Below are positions 49,227 to 58,900 of a DNA stretch of 64,000 nt, piece by piece. The number at the start of each line of letters is the position of its first letter. Position 1 is the first letter of the stretch. This DNA comes from Amycolatopsis orientalis DSM 40040 = KCTC 9412 (GTDB lineage: Bacteria; Actinomycetota; Actinomycetes; Mycobacteriales; Pseudonocardiaceae): the NCBI RefSeq assembly GCF_000478275.1, contig NZ_ASJB01000069.1:169062-233061 (forward strand). The letters are read 5' to 3'. The notes beneath the pieces are model-generated. The model ran no database searches. It had not been told where the DNA came from and saw only the letters and a list, made by a program, of their open reading frames with translations. The position numbers and the translations under genes are program-made.

Positions 49227-50524
49227 CCTTCTCCTCCGTGGAGGTGCTGCCGCGCGTCTTCAGGACTCTTCCGGGAGCGTACCGCCGTGCCGGTCGACTC
49301 GCTCGCGTCGTCAGGCATCGTCCGCAAAGGTTCGACGAGGACGAAAACCGCTCCGCAGCAGATGATCCCCGCGGCCATCGCCAGTCCGGGCAGGGTGCCG
49401 AACACGGTTCCCACGAGGCCGCCGGTGACCCCGCCGAGGGTCCCGGTGCCGAAGACCACCGAAAGCGCGGTCCCGTTGACCCGGCCCCTCATCTCCGGCG
49501 GGGTGATCCGCTGCACCAGGCTGAGCACGTGGATGTCGAAGACCGAGTCGGCGAACCCGATGAGGAACTGGCTCACGATCAACGCCGTCAGCGCCGCACC
49601 TTGCCCGACGACGGGCAGCATCACGAAAGCCAGGCCGGTCACGAAGATCGACATCGCCAGCGTCCGGCCCAGGGTGAACCGCCGGGCGATCGCCCCGGCC
49701 GACACCGCTCCCAGGATGAGCCCGGCCGTACCGATGGCGAACGCGAGACCGACGGCGCCCGGGCCCAGTTGTCCGTAGTCGTAGGCGAACACCAGGACGA
49801 GCGTGCTCGCCGTCGCCACGCCGAGATTCACTGTCGTACTCGCGAACATCAGGTTGCGCAGCCGCGCGTCGGACAGCAAGACCGACAGGCCCTCCTTGGC
49901 CTCTTTCAGTGCCGAACGCGGCTTCCCCTGCTTGCTCGCGAGTGGTTCTCGATGGCGCATCAGCATCAGTGACACCAGTGAGACAAGGAACGACAGCGCG
50001 TCGGCCAGGATCGCCAGTGCGGTGCCCAGGATCTGCATCAATCCGCCCGCGGCGGCCGCTCCACCGACCTCGGCGACCGCACGGGAGGTCTGCAGGCGTT
50101 CGTTGCCCGCCACGATCCCTTCCGGTCCGGCGAGCACCGGAAGACAGGACTGCGCCGCGACTTCGAAGAACACCGTCAGCACGCCCACCACTCCGGCGAC
50201 GACGAACAACTGGCCGAGCGCGAGAACGTCGAACAGGTACGCGACCGGGATGGAACCCATCGCCGCCAGTCTGCCGACATCGGCCAGGATCATCGTCTTC
50301 CGGTACGGGATCCGGTCGACCCACACCCCCGCCACCGAACCGATCAGCACGAACGGTACGAACCGCAGCGCGGCCAGCAGGCCGACGTCCCAGGCCGTTC
50401 CGCCGAGTCCGAGCAGGGCGACGGTCGGCAAGGCGATCCGCGAAACCTTGTCGCCGAACGCACTGACCGTCTGGCCGATCCACAAACGCCTGAAATCGCC
50501 GGGAAAGGCGAACGGTGAAGGCAT
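49223..50524 (-). CDS. MFS transporter (EntS-like exporter group)
   Basis: A 433-residue protein with about twelve hydrophobic helices. It opens FRRLWIGQTVSAFGDKVSRI, typical of the MFS_3/EntS group that exports siderophores and drugs. The loop VWVDRIPYRKTMILADVGRL after helix 2 is the MFS signature loop. Substrate unknown. ATG 50524 is chosen because the family motif starts here. A small regulator gene is divergent 88 bp away. Confidence 0.88.
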   Translation of the reverse strand: MPSPFAFPGDFRRLWIGQTVSAFGDKVSRIALPTVALLGLGGTAWDVGLLAALRFVPFVLIGSVAGVWVDRIPYRKTMILADVGRLAAMGSIPVAYLFDVLALGQLFVVAGVVGVLTVFFEVAAQSCLPVLAGPEGIVAGNERLQTSRAVAEVGGAAAAGGLMQILGTALAILADALSFLVSLVSLMLMRHREPLASKQGKPRSALKEAKEGLSVLLSDARLRNLMFASTTVNLGVATASTLVLVFAYDYGQLGPGAVGLAFAIGTAGLILGAVSAGAIARRFTLGRTLAMSIFVTGLAFVMLPVVGQGAALTALIVSQFLIGFADSVFDIHVLSLVQRITPPEMRGRVNGTALSVVFGTGTLGGVTGGLVGTVFGTLPGLAMAAGIICCGAVFVLVEPLRTMPDDASESTGTAVRSRKSPEDARQHLHGGEG

Positions 50525-50612
50525 GGAAGTCCAATCATGAGAACGGAAAATCAGCCTAAGATCCAATAGACGTCAGAGCGGGGTCGGCTATACGGAATTC
50601 GAGGGAGCGGAA

Positions 50613-51026
50613 ATGCCCCAGCGGCTGGTCGGTTCCGGGGGAATCGCGGGGATGACCCAGTTGCACCAGGCGGTGCCGCTGGTCGAACGGCAGCACGCGA
50701 TCATCGAACTGCTGCGGGTACGGGCACCGCGCCGGGTGGCGGGCGCGCACCTCGCGACGGCGACCGGAGTGAGCCTGCGCACCGTGGAACGAGACATCAC
50801 CCGGCTGCGTGAAGCGGGCGTACCCATCACCATCCATCGCGGACCTCGCGGTGGTTACGGCATCGACGCCCGGACCGCGCTGCCGCCGATCTCACTGACG
50901 CCGGGCGAGGCTTCGGCGCTGATCGCGTCGCTCGTCGCCGTCGGCCCGTACACCTCGGCGGTGGCACAGTCCGCGCTGGGCAAGATCCTCGACGCGCTCA
51001 GTGAGGAGGTTCCCGTCCCCCGATAG
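50613..51026 (+). CDS. DeoR/YafY-type helix-turn-helix regulator, short form
   Basis: A 137-residue protein with an HTH_11 domain: VERQHAIIELLRVRAPRRVA then THLATATGVSLRTVERDITR-type sequence and HRGPRGGYGID, the opening of YafY-like regulators. The usual C-terminal WYL ligand-binding domain is absent; only a short helical tail (TPGEASALIASLVAVG) follows. A later ATG at 50652 is an alternative start. It probably controls the divergent MFS exporter. Confidence 0.82.
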   Translation: MPQRLVGSGGIAGMTQLHQAVPLVERQHAIIELLRVRAPRRVAGAHLATATGVSLRTVERDITRLREAGVPITIHRGPRGGYGIDARTALPPISLTPGEASALIASLVAVGPYTSAVAQSALGKILDALSEEVPVPR

Positions 51027-51090
51027 TGGACAGCCGGGACCCTGAATGGCCGATGTGCCGCTCCGGCGTCCGGTCCTATCGTTCGGACGC

Positions 51091-51618
51091 ATGGCAAGCG
51101 ACTTGCAGCGGCGCAAGATCTCGGGGGTCTTCGCCGCGATGGACGTCGACGGCGACGGTTTCCTTCAGGAGCAGGACTTCCGGGCGCTGGCCGAACGCTG
51201 GTCGCGGGTGCGCGGCCAGGATGACGGGCCACGCCTGACCGGCATCATGCTGAGCTGGTGGACGACCCTGCTGTCCGCCTCGGACCGCGACCGCGACGAC
51301 AAGGTCACCCTCGACGAGGTCCTGCTGGTGGTGGACCGGCTGCCGGGCACACCGGAGGCCGTGACCGCGACGGCCGACGCGATGTTCGAAGCGATCGACG
51401 AGAACGGGGACGGTCTGATCTCCGCGGCGGAGTACCGCCGGTTGATCGAGGTCTGGAACGGCCGCCCCACCGACACCGACACCACGTTCCCGCTGCTGGA
51501 CTCCGACGGCGACGGCATGCTGTCCCGGACCGAGTTCGCGGCGCTGTGGCTGGAATTCTGGGCGGGCGACGACGCCGAGGCGCCGGGCACCCTCGTGTTC
51601 GGGCCGCTCGCGGCCTGA
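51091..51618 (+). CDS. Calerythrin-like EF-hand calcium-binding protein
   Basis: A 175-residue protein with four EF-hand loops: DVDGDGFLQEQD (residues 18-29), DRDRDDKVTLDE, DENGDGLISAAE and DSDGDGMLSRTE. Length and arrangement equal calerythrin of Saccharopolyspora, a calcium buffer. Loops 1 and 3-4 have the best ligand sets; loop 1 ends in Asp not Glu. It is soluble and cytoplasmic. No gene partner is apparent. Confidence 0.93.
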   Translation: MASDLQRRKISGVFAAMDVDGDGFLQEQDFRALAERWSRVRGQDDGPRLTGIMLSWWTTLLSASDRDRDDKVTLDEVLLVVDRLPGTPEAVTATADAMFEAIDENGDGLISAAEYRRLIEVWNGRPTDTDTTFPLLDSDGDGMLSRTEFAALWLEFWAGDDAEAPGTLVFGPLAA

Positions 51619-51956
51619 CCGTCTGCCCATTCGGTCAGTGCGGATGACCATGTGGTCCGAAAACCGCCGTTCAGGGCCGATTTCGCGCTAGTTTCGGTGA
51701 AGCGGCCGGAAAGGGACCAGGGGCTTGACGCCCCGCCGGCCGCGGTGTCGCCCACGCCCGCTTGCCCATGCGGCTGTGCGACGCCGGTGGCGGCCTGGAT
51801 TCGGCGTCCTCCCACCACCCCCTGGGGCGGCACCGCACCGGGCCGCCCCCTGGTCCCGAAACCGGCACGCGGCTTTCGGGCGGATCCGGCGTCCTTACGG
51901 GCCGGGGCCCGCCCGGCACGGCGGCGAGGACGGTGTCACGGGCTCAAGATGGCGGC
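51619..51956. other. 338-bp intergenic region without a supportable gene
   Basis: Several open frames cross it because of high GC, but none has a ribosome site or family match. It presumably holds the promoter of the LuxR-type gene at 51957. No strong dyad was seen. Confidence 0.4.
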
Positions 51957-52562
51957 GTGGACGCGAACGTCACGGACCTCGGAGTGGCCGTCTACACGGC
52001 CGACCCGCTGACCAGAGCGGGCCTGATCGACATGCTGTCGCGGGCCGCGGTGCTCGACGTTGTGCCGTCCGCCCGGCGTGGCGCGGACGTCCTGGTGGTC
52101 GCGGAGGACCCGCTCGGCCACGATCTCCCGATCCTTCGGCGAGCGGTGACCGAACAGGGCGTCCTGCCCGGCGTGCTGATCGCCGGACCGCTGCCCCCGG
52201 ACGGTCACCGTTCGGCCGTGACCGCCGGTGTGCGCCGTCTGCTGCCGTACGCGGCGGCACGGGCGGAGCGGTTGATCGCCGAAGTCATGGCCGCGCGGAC
52301 GGCGGCTCTGACGTCGCCGCGGGAACTGGCCGCGGGATACGACGCGCTGGTGGGCACGCCGGAGGGGTCCGCGCTGTTCGACGAACGCGAGATCCGCGTG
52401 CTGCGGCTGATCGCGGAGGGCAGGGACACCGCGGAGATCGGCGCGGAAATGGGCTATTCCCAGCGCACCGTCAAGAACATCCTGCACCGGGCCCAGCGGC
52501 GGCTGGCGCTGCGGAACCGGGCGCAGGCGGTGGCGGCCGCCATCCGCGCGGGCCTGATCTAG
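51957..52562 (+). CDS. LuxR-type regulator with pseudo-receiver domain
   Basis: A 201-residue protein: N-terminal receiver-like domain (VAVYTADPLTRAGLIDML) and C-terminal LuxR helix-turn-helix (FDEREIRVLRLIAEGRDTAE IGAEMGYSQRTVKNILHRAQ). At the strand that normally ends in the phospho-acceptor Asp the sequence is ADVLVVAED, with Ala at the acceptor position, so it is probably not controlled by phosphorylation. GTG 51957 starts the domain. A convergent paralogue lies at 52672. Confidence 0.85.
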   Translation: MDANVTDLGVAVYTADPLTRAGLIDMLSRAAVLDVVPSARRGADVLVVAEDPLGHDLPILRRAVTEQGVLPGVLIAGPLPPDGHRSAVTAGVRRLLPYAAARAERLIAEVMAARTAALTSPRELAAGYDALVGTPEGSALFDEREIRVLRLIAEGRDTAEIGAEMGYSQRTVKNILHRAQRRLALRNRAQAVAAAIRAGLI

Positions 52563-52653
52563 CGCGGAGCTGAAGGGAACTTTCCCCGCATAAGATGCGG
52601 TGAAAGCGCCCTTCACCGCGTGAGATGAGGTGAAGGGGCCCTTCAGCTCCGCG
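52563..52653. terminator. GAAGG-family compound hairpin between convergent LuxR genes
   Basis: Outer arms CGCGGAGCTGAAGGG and CCCTTCAGCTCCGCG enclose further GAAGGG...CCCTTCA copies and CCGCAT...ATGCGG. The nested repeats can fold as one long or two shorter hairpins. It probably terminates both convergent genes. Confidence 0.8.
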
Positions 52654-52671
52654 GCACCTGGGTCAGGACGC

Positions 52672-53307
52672 CTAGATGACGCCTGCCCGCACCGCGTAGG
52701 CGACGGCGTGCGGCCGGTTGCGCAGGTTCAGCCGTCCGGTGATGCCCTGGATGATGTGCTTGACGCTGCGCTCGGAGTAGCTGAGTTCCCCGGCGATCTC
52801 GACGGTGTCCTTCCCGTCGGCCATCAGGCGCAGCACGTCGATCTCGCGCGTGGTGAGCCCGGCGGTGTTGACGCCCATCGGGTCGAGGACCTCGCGCTGC
52901 ATCCGTTCGACGTGCTTGAGCAGCTCGCCGAGCAGGCTCGGCGGGAGCACGCCACCGCCGGTCGACGCCGCCCGGATGGCGTGCGCCAGCCGCTCACCGG
53001 TCGTCGCGGAGCGCGGCAGGACCGCGACCACCCGGCATTCGATGGCGGGCACCAGTTCCGCCTCGCCGATCTGGCTCACCACGAGTACCACCGGTTTCCC
53101 GCCCTCCGCGGCCAGCCGCCGCAGGACCAGCACGATCTCGGGCGTCAGCCACTCGGCGGCGAAGACCAGTACGTCGGCCTCGGCGCGCTGCTCCCAGTCC
53201 CGGATCTCGATCCCCTGCTGCGTGCCCAGCTGGCTGACCAGGCCGGCACTGGTGATCGGATCGGGCGCGTGCACCGCCACGGTGAGCTGCCGGATTTCCG
53301 TGTCCAC
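52672..53307 (-). CDS. LuxR-type regulator with pseudo-receiver domain
   Basis: A 211-residue paralogue of the gene at 51957: receiver-like TVAVHAPDPITSAGLVSQLG, then ADVLVFAAE where the acceptor Asp is Ala, and LuxR helix-turn-helix LTTREIDVLRLMADGKDTVE IAGELSYSERSVKHIIQGI. GTG 53307 has GGAGGGG upstream. The pair shares the C-terminal end (AVRAGVI / AIRAGLI). It may work as a homo- or heterodimer with its convergent relative. Confidence 0.85.
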   Translation of the reverse strand: MDTEIRQLTVAVHAPDPITSAGLVSQLGTQQGIEIRDWEQRAEADVLVFAAEWLTPEIVLVLRRLAAEGGKPVVLVVSQIGEAELVPAIECRVVAVLPRSATTGERLAHAIRAASTGGGVLPPSLLGELLKHVERMQREVLDPMGVNTAGLTTREIDVLRLMADGKDTVEIAGELSYSERSVKHIIQGITGRLNLRNRPHAVAYAVRAGVI

Positions 53308-53381
53308 GTTTCGTCCCCTCCGCTTGATCCGCGGCCCCAGTCGGATGGGACCCAGTCTGCGAAGGAGCCCTTCACGAATTC

Positions 53382-53633
53382 TCAACGAGGCGTGAAGGAC
53401 TTCGTGGCCAGCTGAAACGCCTCGACGTACTTGGGCAGTTCGCCCAGGATCTCGCGGAGCCTGTCCCCGGCGCCGTCGAAATCCGGGTCGGCGAGCCGCG
53501 CGTACCCGAAGGCCAGCGTCCGCCGAAGCTCGGCGATGCGCGCTTCGGCCTCGTCGCTGCCCAGCACCAGCCTGCCGCTGTAGGCGAGGTCGAGCAGGAC
53601 GTCACCGGCGAAGGGCTCTCGATCCTGGCTCAC
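53382..53633 (-). CDS. Small conserved hypothetical protein
   Basis: An 83-residue protein, SQDREPFAGDVLLDLAYSGR onward, predicted all-helical (AEARIAELRRTLAFGYARLA). I do not recognise it. The GTG at 53633 is the best start. It lies upstream of the LuxR gene on the same strand, 74 bp away, and back-to-back with the AfsR-like gene. Confidence 0.6.
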   Translation of the reverse strand: MSQDREPFAGDVLLDLAYSGRLVLGSDEAEARIAELRRTLAFGYARLADPDFDGAGDRLREILGELPKYVEAFQLATKSFTPR

Positions 53634-53833
53634 CGCAACCGCCCTACTCTCGCCGCCGGACCGGCCCAGCATGCACAGCCGCGGCCGCCACCGACCACCG
53701 CAGGTGGGCTTTCTGCCCCTGAGAACGTGCGGTTCTGCCCGGTCGCCCCTCGATTGCGTGCCCCCTCGCGACGCGACTAGGGTTTTCCCGGGCAGGGTGA
53801 TCTTTTTCGGAAGTCGGGCGCAGGCGGCAGGTC

Positions 53834-55846
53834 ATGGACGAGGTTCCCTCGCTGACGGTGCGGCTGCTGGGCGGCGCCACCGCCCTGCACGGTGACGGCG
53901 AACTCAAGCTCGGGCCCGCTCAGCGGCAGGCGGTCTTCGCCGTACTCGCCCTGCACACCGGTCAGTTCGTCTCGCGCAAGGAACTCATCGACGCCGTCTG
54001 GGGTGAGCGGCCGCCGGACACCGCCACCGGCATCGTCTACAACTACGTGTCCGCGTTGCGCCGCGCTCTCGAACCGGCAGGCAGGCCGCTCGTCGCCTCG
54101 CGCGCCGGTTACCGCCTCGACCTGCCGAAACCGCAGATTGACGTCCATGTCTTCGAAGCAGGACTGGACCGGGCCCGCACGCATCGGCTCGACGGGGCGC
54201 ACCACCGGGAACTGGAGTCGCTGCGCGCCGCGCTCGGGCTGTGGCGGGGTCCCGCGCTGGACGGGATCCCCGGACCGTTCGCCGAAACCCAGCGCGCCCG
54301 GCTGGACGAGCTGCGCCTGTACGCGCTCGAACGTCAGGCTGAGGTCGCGCTGCACCTGGGCGTCCACGACGGGCTCGCGGGCGAACTGGCCGAGCTGGTC
54401 CAGCGGCATCCGCTGCGCGAACGCCTGCACCGGATGCTGATCACCGCGTTGTTCCGGGACGGCAGGCAGGCCGAGGCCTTGGCCGCGTTCGACCACGCCC
54501 GCGAGACGATCGTCGAGCAGTCCGGCCTCGAACCCGGCCCTGAGCTGCTGGAACTGCGGCGACGGGTACTCGACGGCGATCCGTCGCTGCACCACCGGGA
54601 CCGGCCGGAACGGCATCGGCCCGCGCACTCCCTGCCCGAACGCCCGTCCGCCTTCGTCGGCCGTGACGTCGAACTGAGCCGGGTGCGGCACCACCTGTCC
54701 GCCCTGCTGGACGAAGGGCGTGGCGGGACGGTCTGGCTGGACGGCGAGGCGGGCAGCGGCAAGAGCGCACTCCTCGCGGAGGCCCTCGCCCCGGCGCGCG
54801 GCCGCACGCGCCGGGTCGAAGCCGACGAGCTGACCAGCGCGGTCCCGCTCAGCCTCATCAAAGACTGCCTCGGCTGCGACGCGCACGACGACCTCACCAG
54901 GACGGTCTCCGAACTGTGCGAAGACGGGCCACGGGTGCTCGTCTTCGAAGATCTGCACTGGGCCGACGAGGAAAGCCTGCTCGACTGGCAGCGGCTTCAC
55001 CGGCTCACCGGGCGATTCCCCCTGCTGCTGATCGGCTCCGCACGTCCCTTCCCCCGGCGCCGCACGCTCGACGACCTCCGGTCCGGGCTCGACGCCGAGA
55101 TCGTCTCGCTGCCGCCGTTCGACGGCCCGGCCGTGGCCGCGCTCGCCGAGGAATCCCTGGCCAGGGACCCCGGCGAGGAGTTCCTCGGGTTCGCCGCCGA
55201 GTACACCGCCGGCAACGCCGGCTATCTGCGCGAGCTGTTCGCCGAGTTCGCCGCCGGTCGCGACCTCACCACCGCGCCGCACAGCGGGCTCGCCACCGCG
55301 GTGGAAACCCGGCTCGTCACGCTTTCCGTGCCGTGCGCGCGAACGCTGAATTCGGCCGCGCTGCTCGGCTCGGCGTTCACGATCGCCGAGCTGGCCGGGG
55401 TCACCGGCCGTGAACCGGAGGCGCTCGCCGAGGCGGTCGAAGAAGCGCTCGCGGCACGCGTGCTGGAAACCGGCGAAGGCCGCCTGCGGTTCCGGATCCC
55501 GCTGGAGCGTGCGGTGTTCGCCGCGAACACCCCGCCTGCCATCCGCTCCGTGCTGCACCAGGAGATCGCCGAGACCATGGTGAAGTCCGGGACATCCGCG
55601 GACCGCGTCGCCGAGCAACTGCTCCAGGCGGGCGACGAACTGACCGCGCGCTGGATCCCGCGGTGGCTGCTCGACAACGTCGGCGCGTTGTCCGCCGAGT
55701 CGGCGGTCGAACTGCTCCATCTGCTCTCGCGCCAACGGAATCTCACCGAGGAACAGCACGAGAGCCTGGCGGCCGAACTCGCCGCGTTGCTGCTGCCCGA
55801 AGCGGCGCCACGGGTGCGCAACCGAACCGCCATGAGGACGTCCTAA
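53834..55846 (+). CDS. AfsR/SARP-type regulator with BTAD and AAA domains
   Basis: A 670-residue regulator: N-terminal OmpR-like winged helix (VRLLGGATALHGDGELKLGP ... AVWGERPP), bacterial transcriptional activation domain (about 100-250), then an AAA ATPase with Walker A GEAGSGKSALL (Lys310) and Walker B VLVFEDLHWAD. SARP-type proteins activate secondary-metabolite genes. It is shorter than AfsR and lacks TPR repeats. The next gene is a larger paralogue 58 bp downstream. Confidence 0.9.
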   Translation: MDEVPSLTVRLLGGATALHGDGELKLGPAQRQAVFAVLALHTGQFVSRKELIDAVWGERPPDTATGIVYNYVSALRRALEPAGRPLVASRAGYRLDLPKPQIDVHVFEAGLDRARTHRLDGAHHRELESLRAALGLWRGPALDGIPGPFAETQRARLDELRLYALERQAEVALHLGVHDGLAGELAELVQRHPLRERLHRMLITALFRDGRQAEALAAFDHARETIVEQSGLEPGPELLELRRRVLDGDPSLHHRDRPERHRPAHSLPERPSAFVGRDVELSRVRHHLSALLDEGRGGTVWLDGEAGSGKSALLAEALAPARGRTRRVEADELTSAVPLSLIKDCLGCDAHDDLTRTVSELCEDGPRVLVFEDLHWADEESLLDWQRLHRLTGRFPLLLIGSARPFPRRRTLDDLRSGLDAEIVSLPPFDGPAVAALAEESLARDPGEEFLGFAAEYTAGNAGYLRELFAEFAAGRDLTTAPHSGLATAVETRLVTLSVPCARTLNSAALLGSAFTIAELAGVTGREPEALAEAVEEALAARVLETGEGRLRFRIPLERAVFAANTPPAIRSVLHQEIAETMVKSGTSADRVAEQLLQAGDELTARWIPRWLLDNVGALSAESAVELLHLLSRQRNLTEEQHESLAAELAALLLPEAAPRVRNRTAMRTS

Positions 55847-55904
55847 ACTGCGTGGCACAGTAGTAATCCGGCCACTTTCGGTGAAGACGGGAAAGGGAGC
55901 CGGC

Positions 55905-58900
55905 GTGACGAACGGGTTGCGCGTCGAGCTGCTCGGGCCGCCTCGTGCCTGGATCGACGACGTCGAGCTGAAGCTCGGCCCCACCCGCCAGCGCGCGGTC
56001 TTCGCCACCCTGGCCGCACGCCGCGGCCAGGCGATCCCGCTCGGCGAGCTGATCGCCGCCGTCTGGGGCGAAGCGGCGCCCGCCAGCGCCACCGGCAGTG
56101 TGCACACCTACGTTTCCGGTCTGCGCGGGGCGATCCGCGACGCGGGCGGCGCCGCGCACGAGATGCTGCATTCCTCGGGATCGAGTTATGTGCTGCGCCT
56201 GGACCCCGACGCGCTCGACGTCGGCCTGTTCGAACAGGAGACCGCGGCCGCCCGGCGGCTCCTGGCCCACGCCGATCAGCGCGGTGCGGCCGCGCGGCTC
56301 ACCACCGCGCTCGACCGCTGGCGCGGCGAGGCCTATTCCGGCATATCGGGCCCATTCGCCGAAACCGAGCGCGTCCGCCTCACCGAACTCCAGCTGTCCG
56401 CCACCGAACTGCGGGCCACGGCCCTGCTCGGCCTCGGCGACCATCGCGAACTCGTCGCCGAGCTGGCCGCCCTGATCCAGCGGCACCCGTTGCGCGAGTC
56501 GCTGTACGAGACGCTCATGCGTGCCTTGTACGCCGGCGGACGGCAGGCCGAGGCGCTGACCGTCTACCGCGACGCCAGACGAGTGCTGCGGGACGAACTC
56601 GGGGTCGAACCAGGGCGTCCGCTGCGGGAACTGCATCAGCGCATCCTCGACGGCACCGAAAAACCTGTCGCCGGAACGAAAAAGGCCGCGCTGCGGATCG
56701 TGCCGCCGCCGGTGGCCAAGGCGATCGAACGCGGCGGCCCGGCGTACCTGCCCGGCCGCGCGCGGCAGGTCGGACGGCTGGACGGATTCGTCACCGACCT
56801 CCTCGCCGGGCGTGGCCGTCCGGTCTGGATCGAGGGCGAACCGGGCATCGGCAAGTCGGAGCTGCTGATCGCCGGGCTGGCGGGCGCCGGGGCACGCGGC
56901 TGCCAGCTGGCCTGGACCGCGGCCGACGAACTCCAGCAACGGTTCCCGCTGCAGGTGATCATGGAATGTCTCGGGGTGCACCACGGTTCGGCTGATCCGG
57001 CCAAGGCCAAGCTGGCCGGTGCGCTGCACACCGAGCCCACGCACGGGAACTGGGGCCCCGCCGATCCGGTCCTGTCCACTGTGGACAAGCTGCTGGCGCT
57101 GGTCGACGAGACCTGCGCGGCAGGCCCGCTGGTGCTGGTGATCGACGACCTCCACTGGGCCGACGAGGCCAGTGTGCTGCTGTGGCAGCGCCTGGCCGCC
57201 GCCACCCGCCAGCTGCCGCTGCTGCTCGTCGCCGCCACGCGTACCGGGCACGGCCGCCACGATCTGGCCCAGCTGCGGCGCGGTGTCGAGGCACGGGACG
57301 GCGAGATCATGCCGGTCGAGGTACTGACCGACGACGAGATCGCCGCCGTGTTCGAGGTGATCCTGGCGGCGAAACCGGGGCCGAGCCTCCGCCCGCTGAT
57401 CCACCGCGCGGCCGGGAACCCGCTCTACGCCAGGGAACTCGCGCACGACCTGGTGCGCACCGGCTCGCTGCGGACCAAAGCGGGCGTGGCCGAGGTGACG
57501 CTGGACGGCACCGAGAACGCGCCGCGGTCGCTGCTGGCAGCAGTGGGCCGCACTCTGGACTGCTTCGACCCCGCAACGACCGAGATCCTGCGCACCGTCT
57601 CGCTGCTGGGCGCGGAGTTCGCTGTCGAGGACGTCGCCGCGCTGACGGGCAAGACGCCGCTGGAGGTCCTGCGGGAGCTGGAACCGGCCACCACCGCGGG
57701 GGTGATCGAATACGCCGGCGACAAACTCGCCTTCCACCATCCGTTCCAGCGGCAGGCGCTCTACGACGGTATCGCCGAATCGGCGCGCGCCGCACTGCAC
57801 CGGCGCGCGGCCGAGGCGCTCGCCAGGGCGGGCGCGCCGATCAAACGGGTCGCCGAACAGCTGGCCGCCGAACCGGCGCCGGTCGACCCGTGGCTGGTCG
57901 GCTGGCTCACCGGCAACCATGTCGCGGTCTCCAACCGCGCGCCGCGGATCGCGGTCGACCTCCTCCGCGGCGCGCTCGCGAGCCCGGTGCCCACCCGCGA
58001 ACAGCGGGAGATCCTGATCGCCGCGCTGGTGCGCGTGCTGTTCCGGCTCGAACAGGCGCCGGAGGCCGAGGCCGGGCAGGCGGTGGAGATCGTCCGCGAC
58101 AAGGCGGATCTGGCCGAGATGCGGCATATCCTCGCCGCACTGCGGTACCGCCGCGGCGAAACCCCCGGCGCGATCGAAGCGCTCGCCGACACCGCGGACG
58201 ATCCGTCGATGCCGGAGCTGTGGCGCACCAGAACCCGGACCCTGCTCGCGAACTTCCGCCGCGGCGCGCTCGCCGACCTCGACGAGACCGAGCGGATCGC
58301 ACGGAGCCTGCACGCCGAAGCCGCCGAGGCGGGCGAGCGCTACCCGGCCGCGCACGCGCAGCAGACCCTGTGGCTCGTGCACTCGATCCGCCGCGAACAC
58401 GACCGCGCGCTGATCGCGGTCGACGCCGCGCTGGAGACCGCCGGTGACGAAGCGGAACTCGCGACCCTGCGGTTCGACCTGCTCGACAACCGCCTCTTCA
58501 CCCTGCAGAACCTCGACCGGCTCGCCGAGGCCGACGCGACACTGCGCGCCGGGTACGCGACGGCCGCGCGGCACGGCCTGCCGACCGGCCCGCAGGTCTC
58601 GGCCGCGGTGCACTACTTCTGGACCGGCCGCTGGGACGAGGCGCTGGCCGAACTGGACTCGGTCACCGAGGACGGACCGGCGATCACCTTCAACGGCGTG
58701 CGCGACGAGGGCGCCGCCGCCCTCCTGCTGCACGGGGTCGCCGCGCTCATCGCGGGACACCGGGACGAACGTGTCTCCGTCCGCGCGCATCTGGACGCGG
58801 CCGAGGCGCATTCGCCGTCGAACCCCGCCGAGCGCGAGAGCTGCGACTTCTACCTCGCCGCCCAGGCGATGGCCGCCGAACAGCGCGGCAGGCTCGACGA

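Noticed and set aside
51652..52011. A plus-strand frame with a Cys-rich ACPCGC stretch, briefly considered as a peptide gene
   Set aside because: No ribosome site, low-complexity Pro/Arg context, and it overlaps the start of the LuxR-type gene.
55743..58811. A 1022-codon open frame on the minus strand
   Set aside because: Entirely antisense to the two SARP-type genes, which carry clear domains. Long antisense frames are usual at this GC content.
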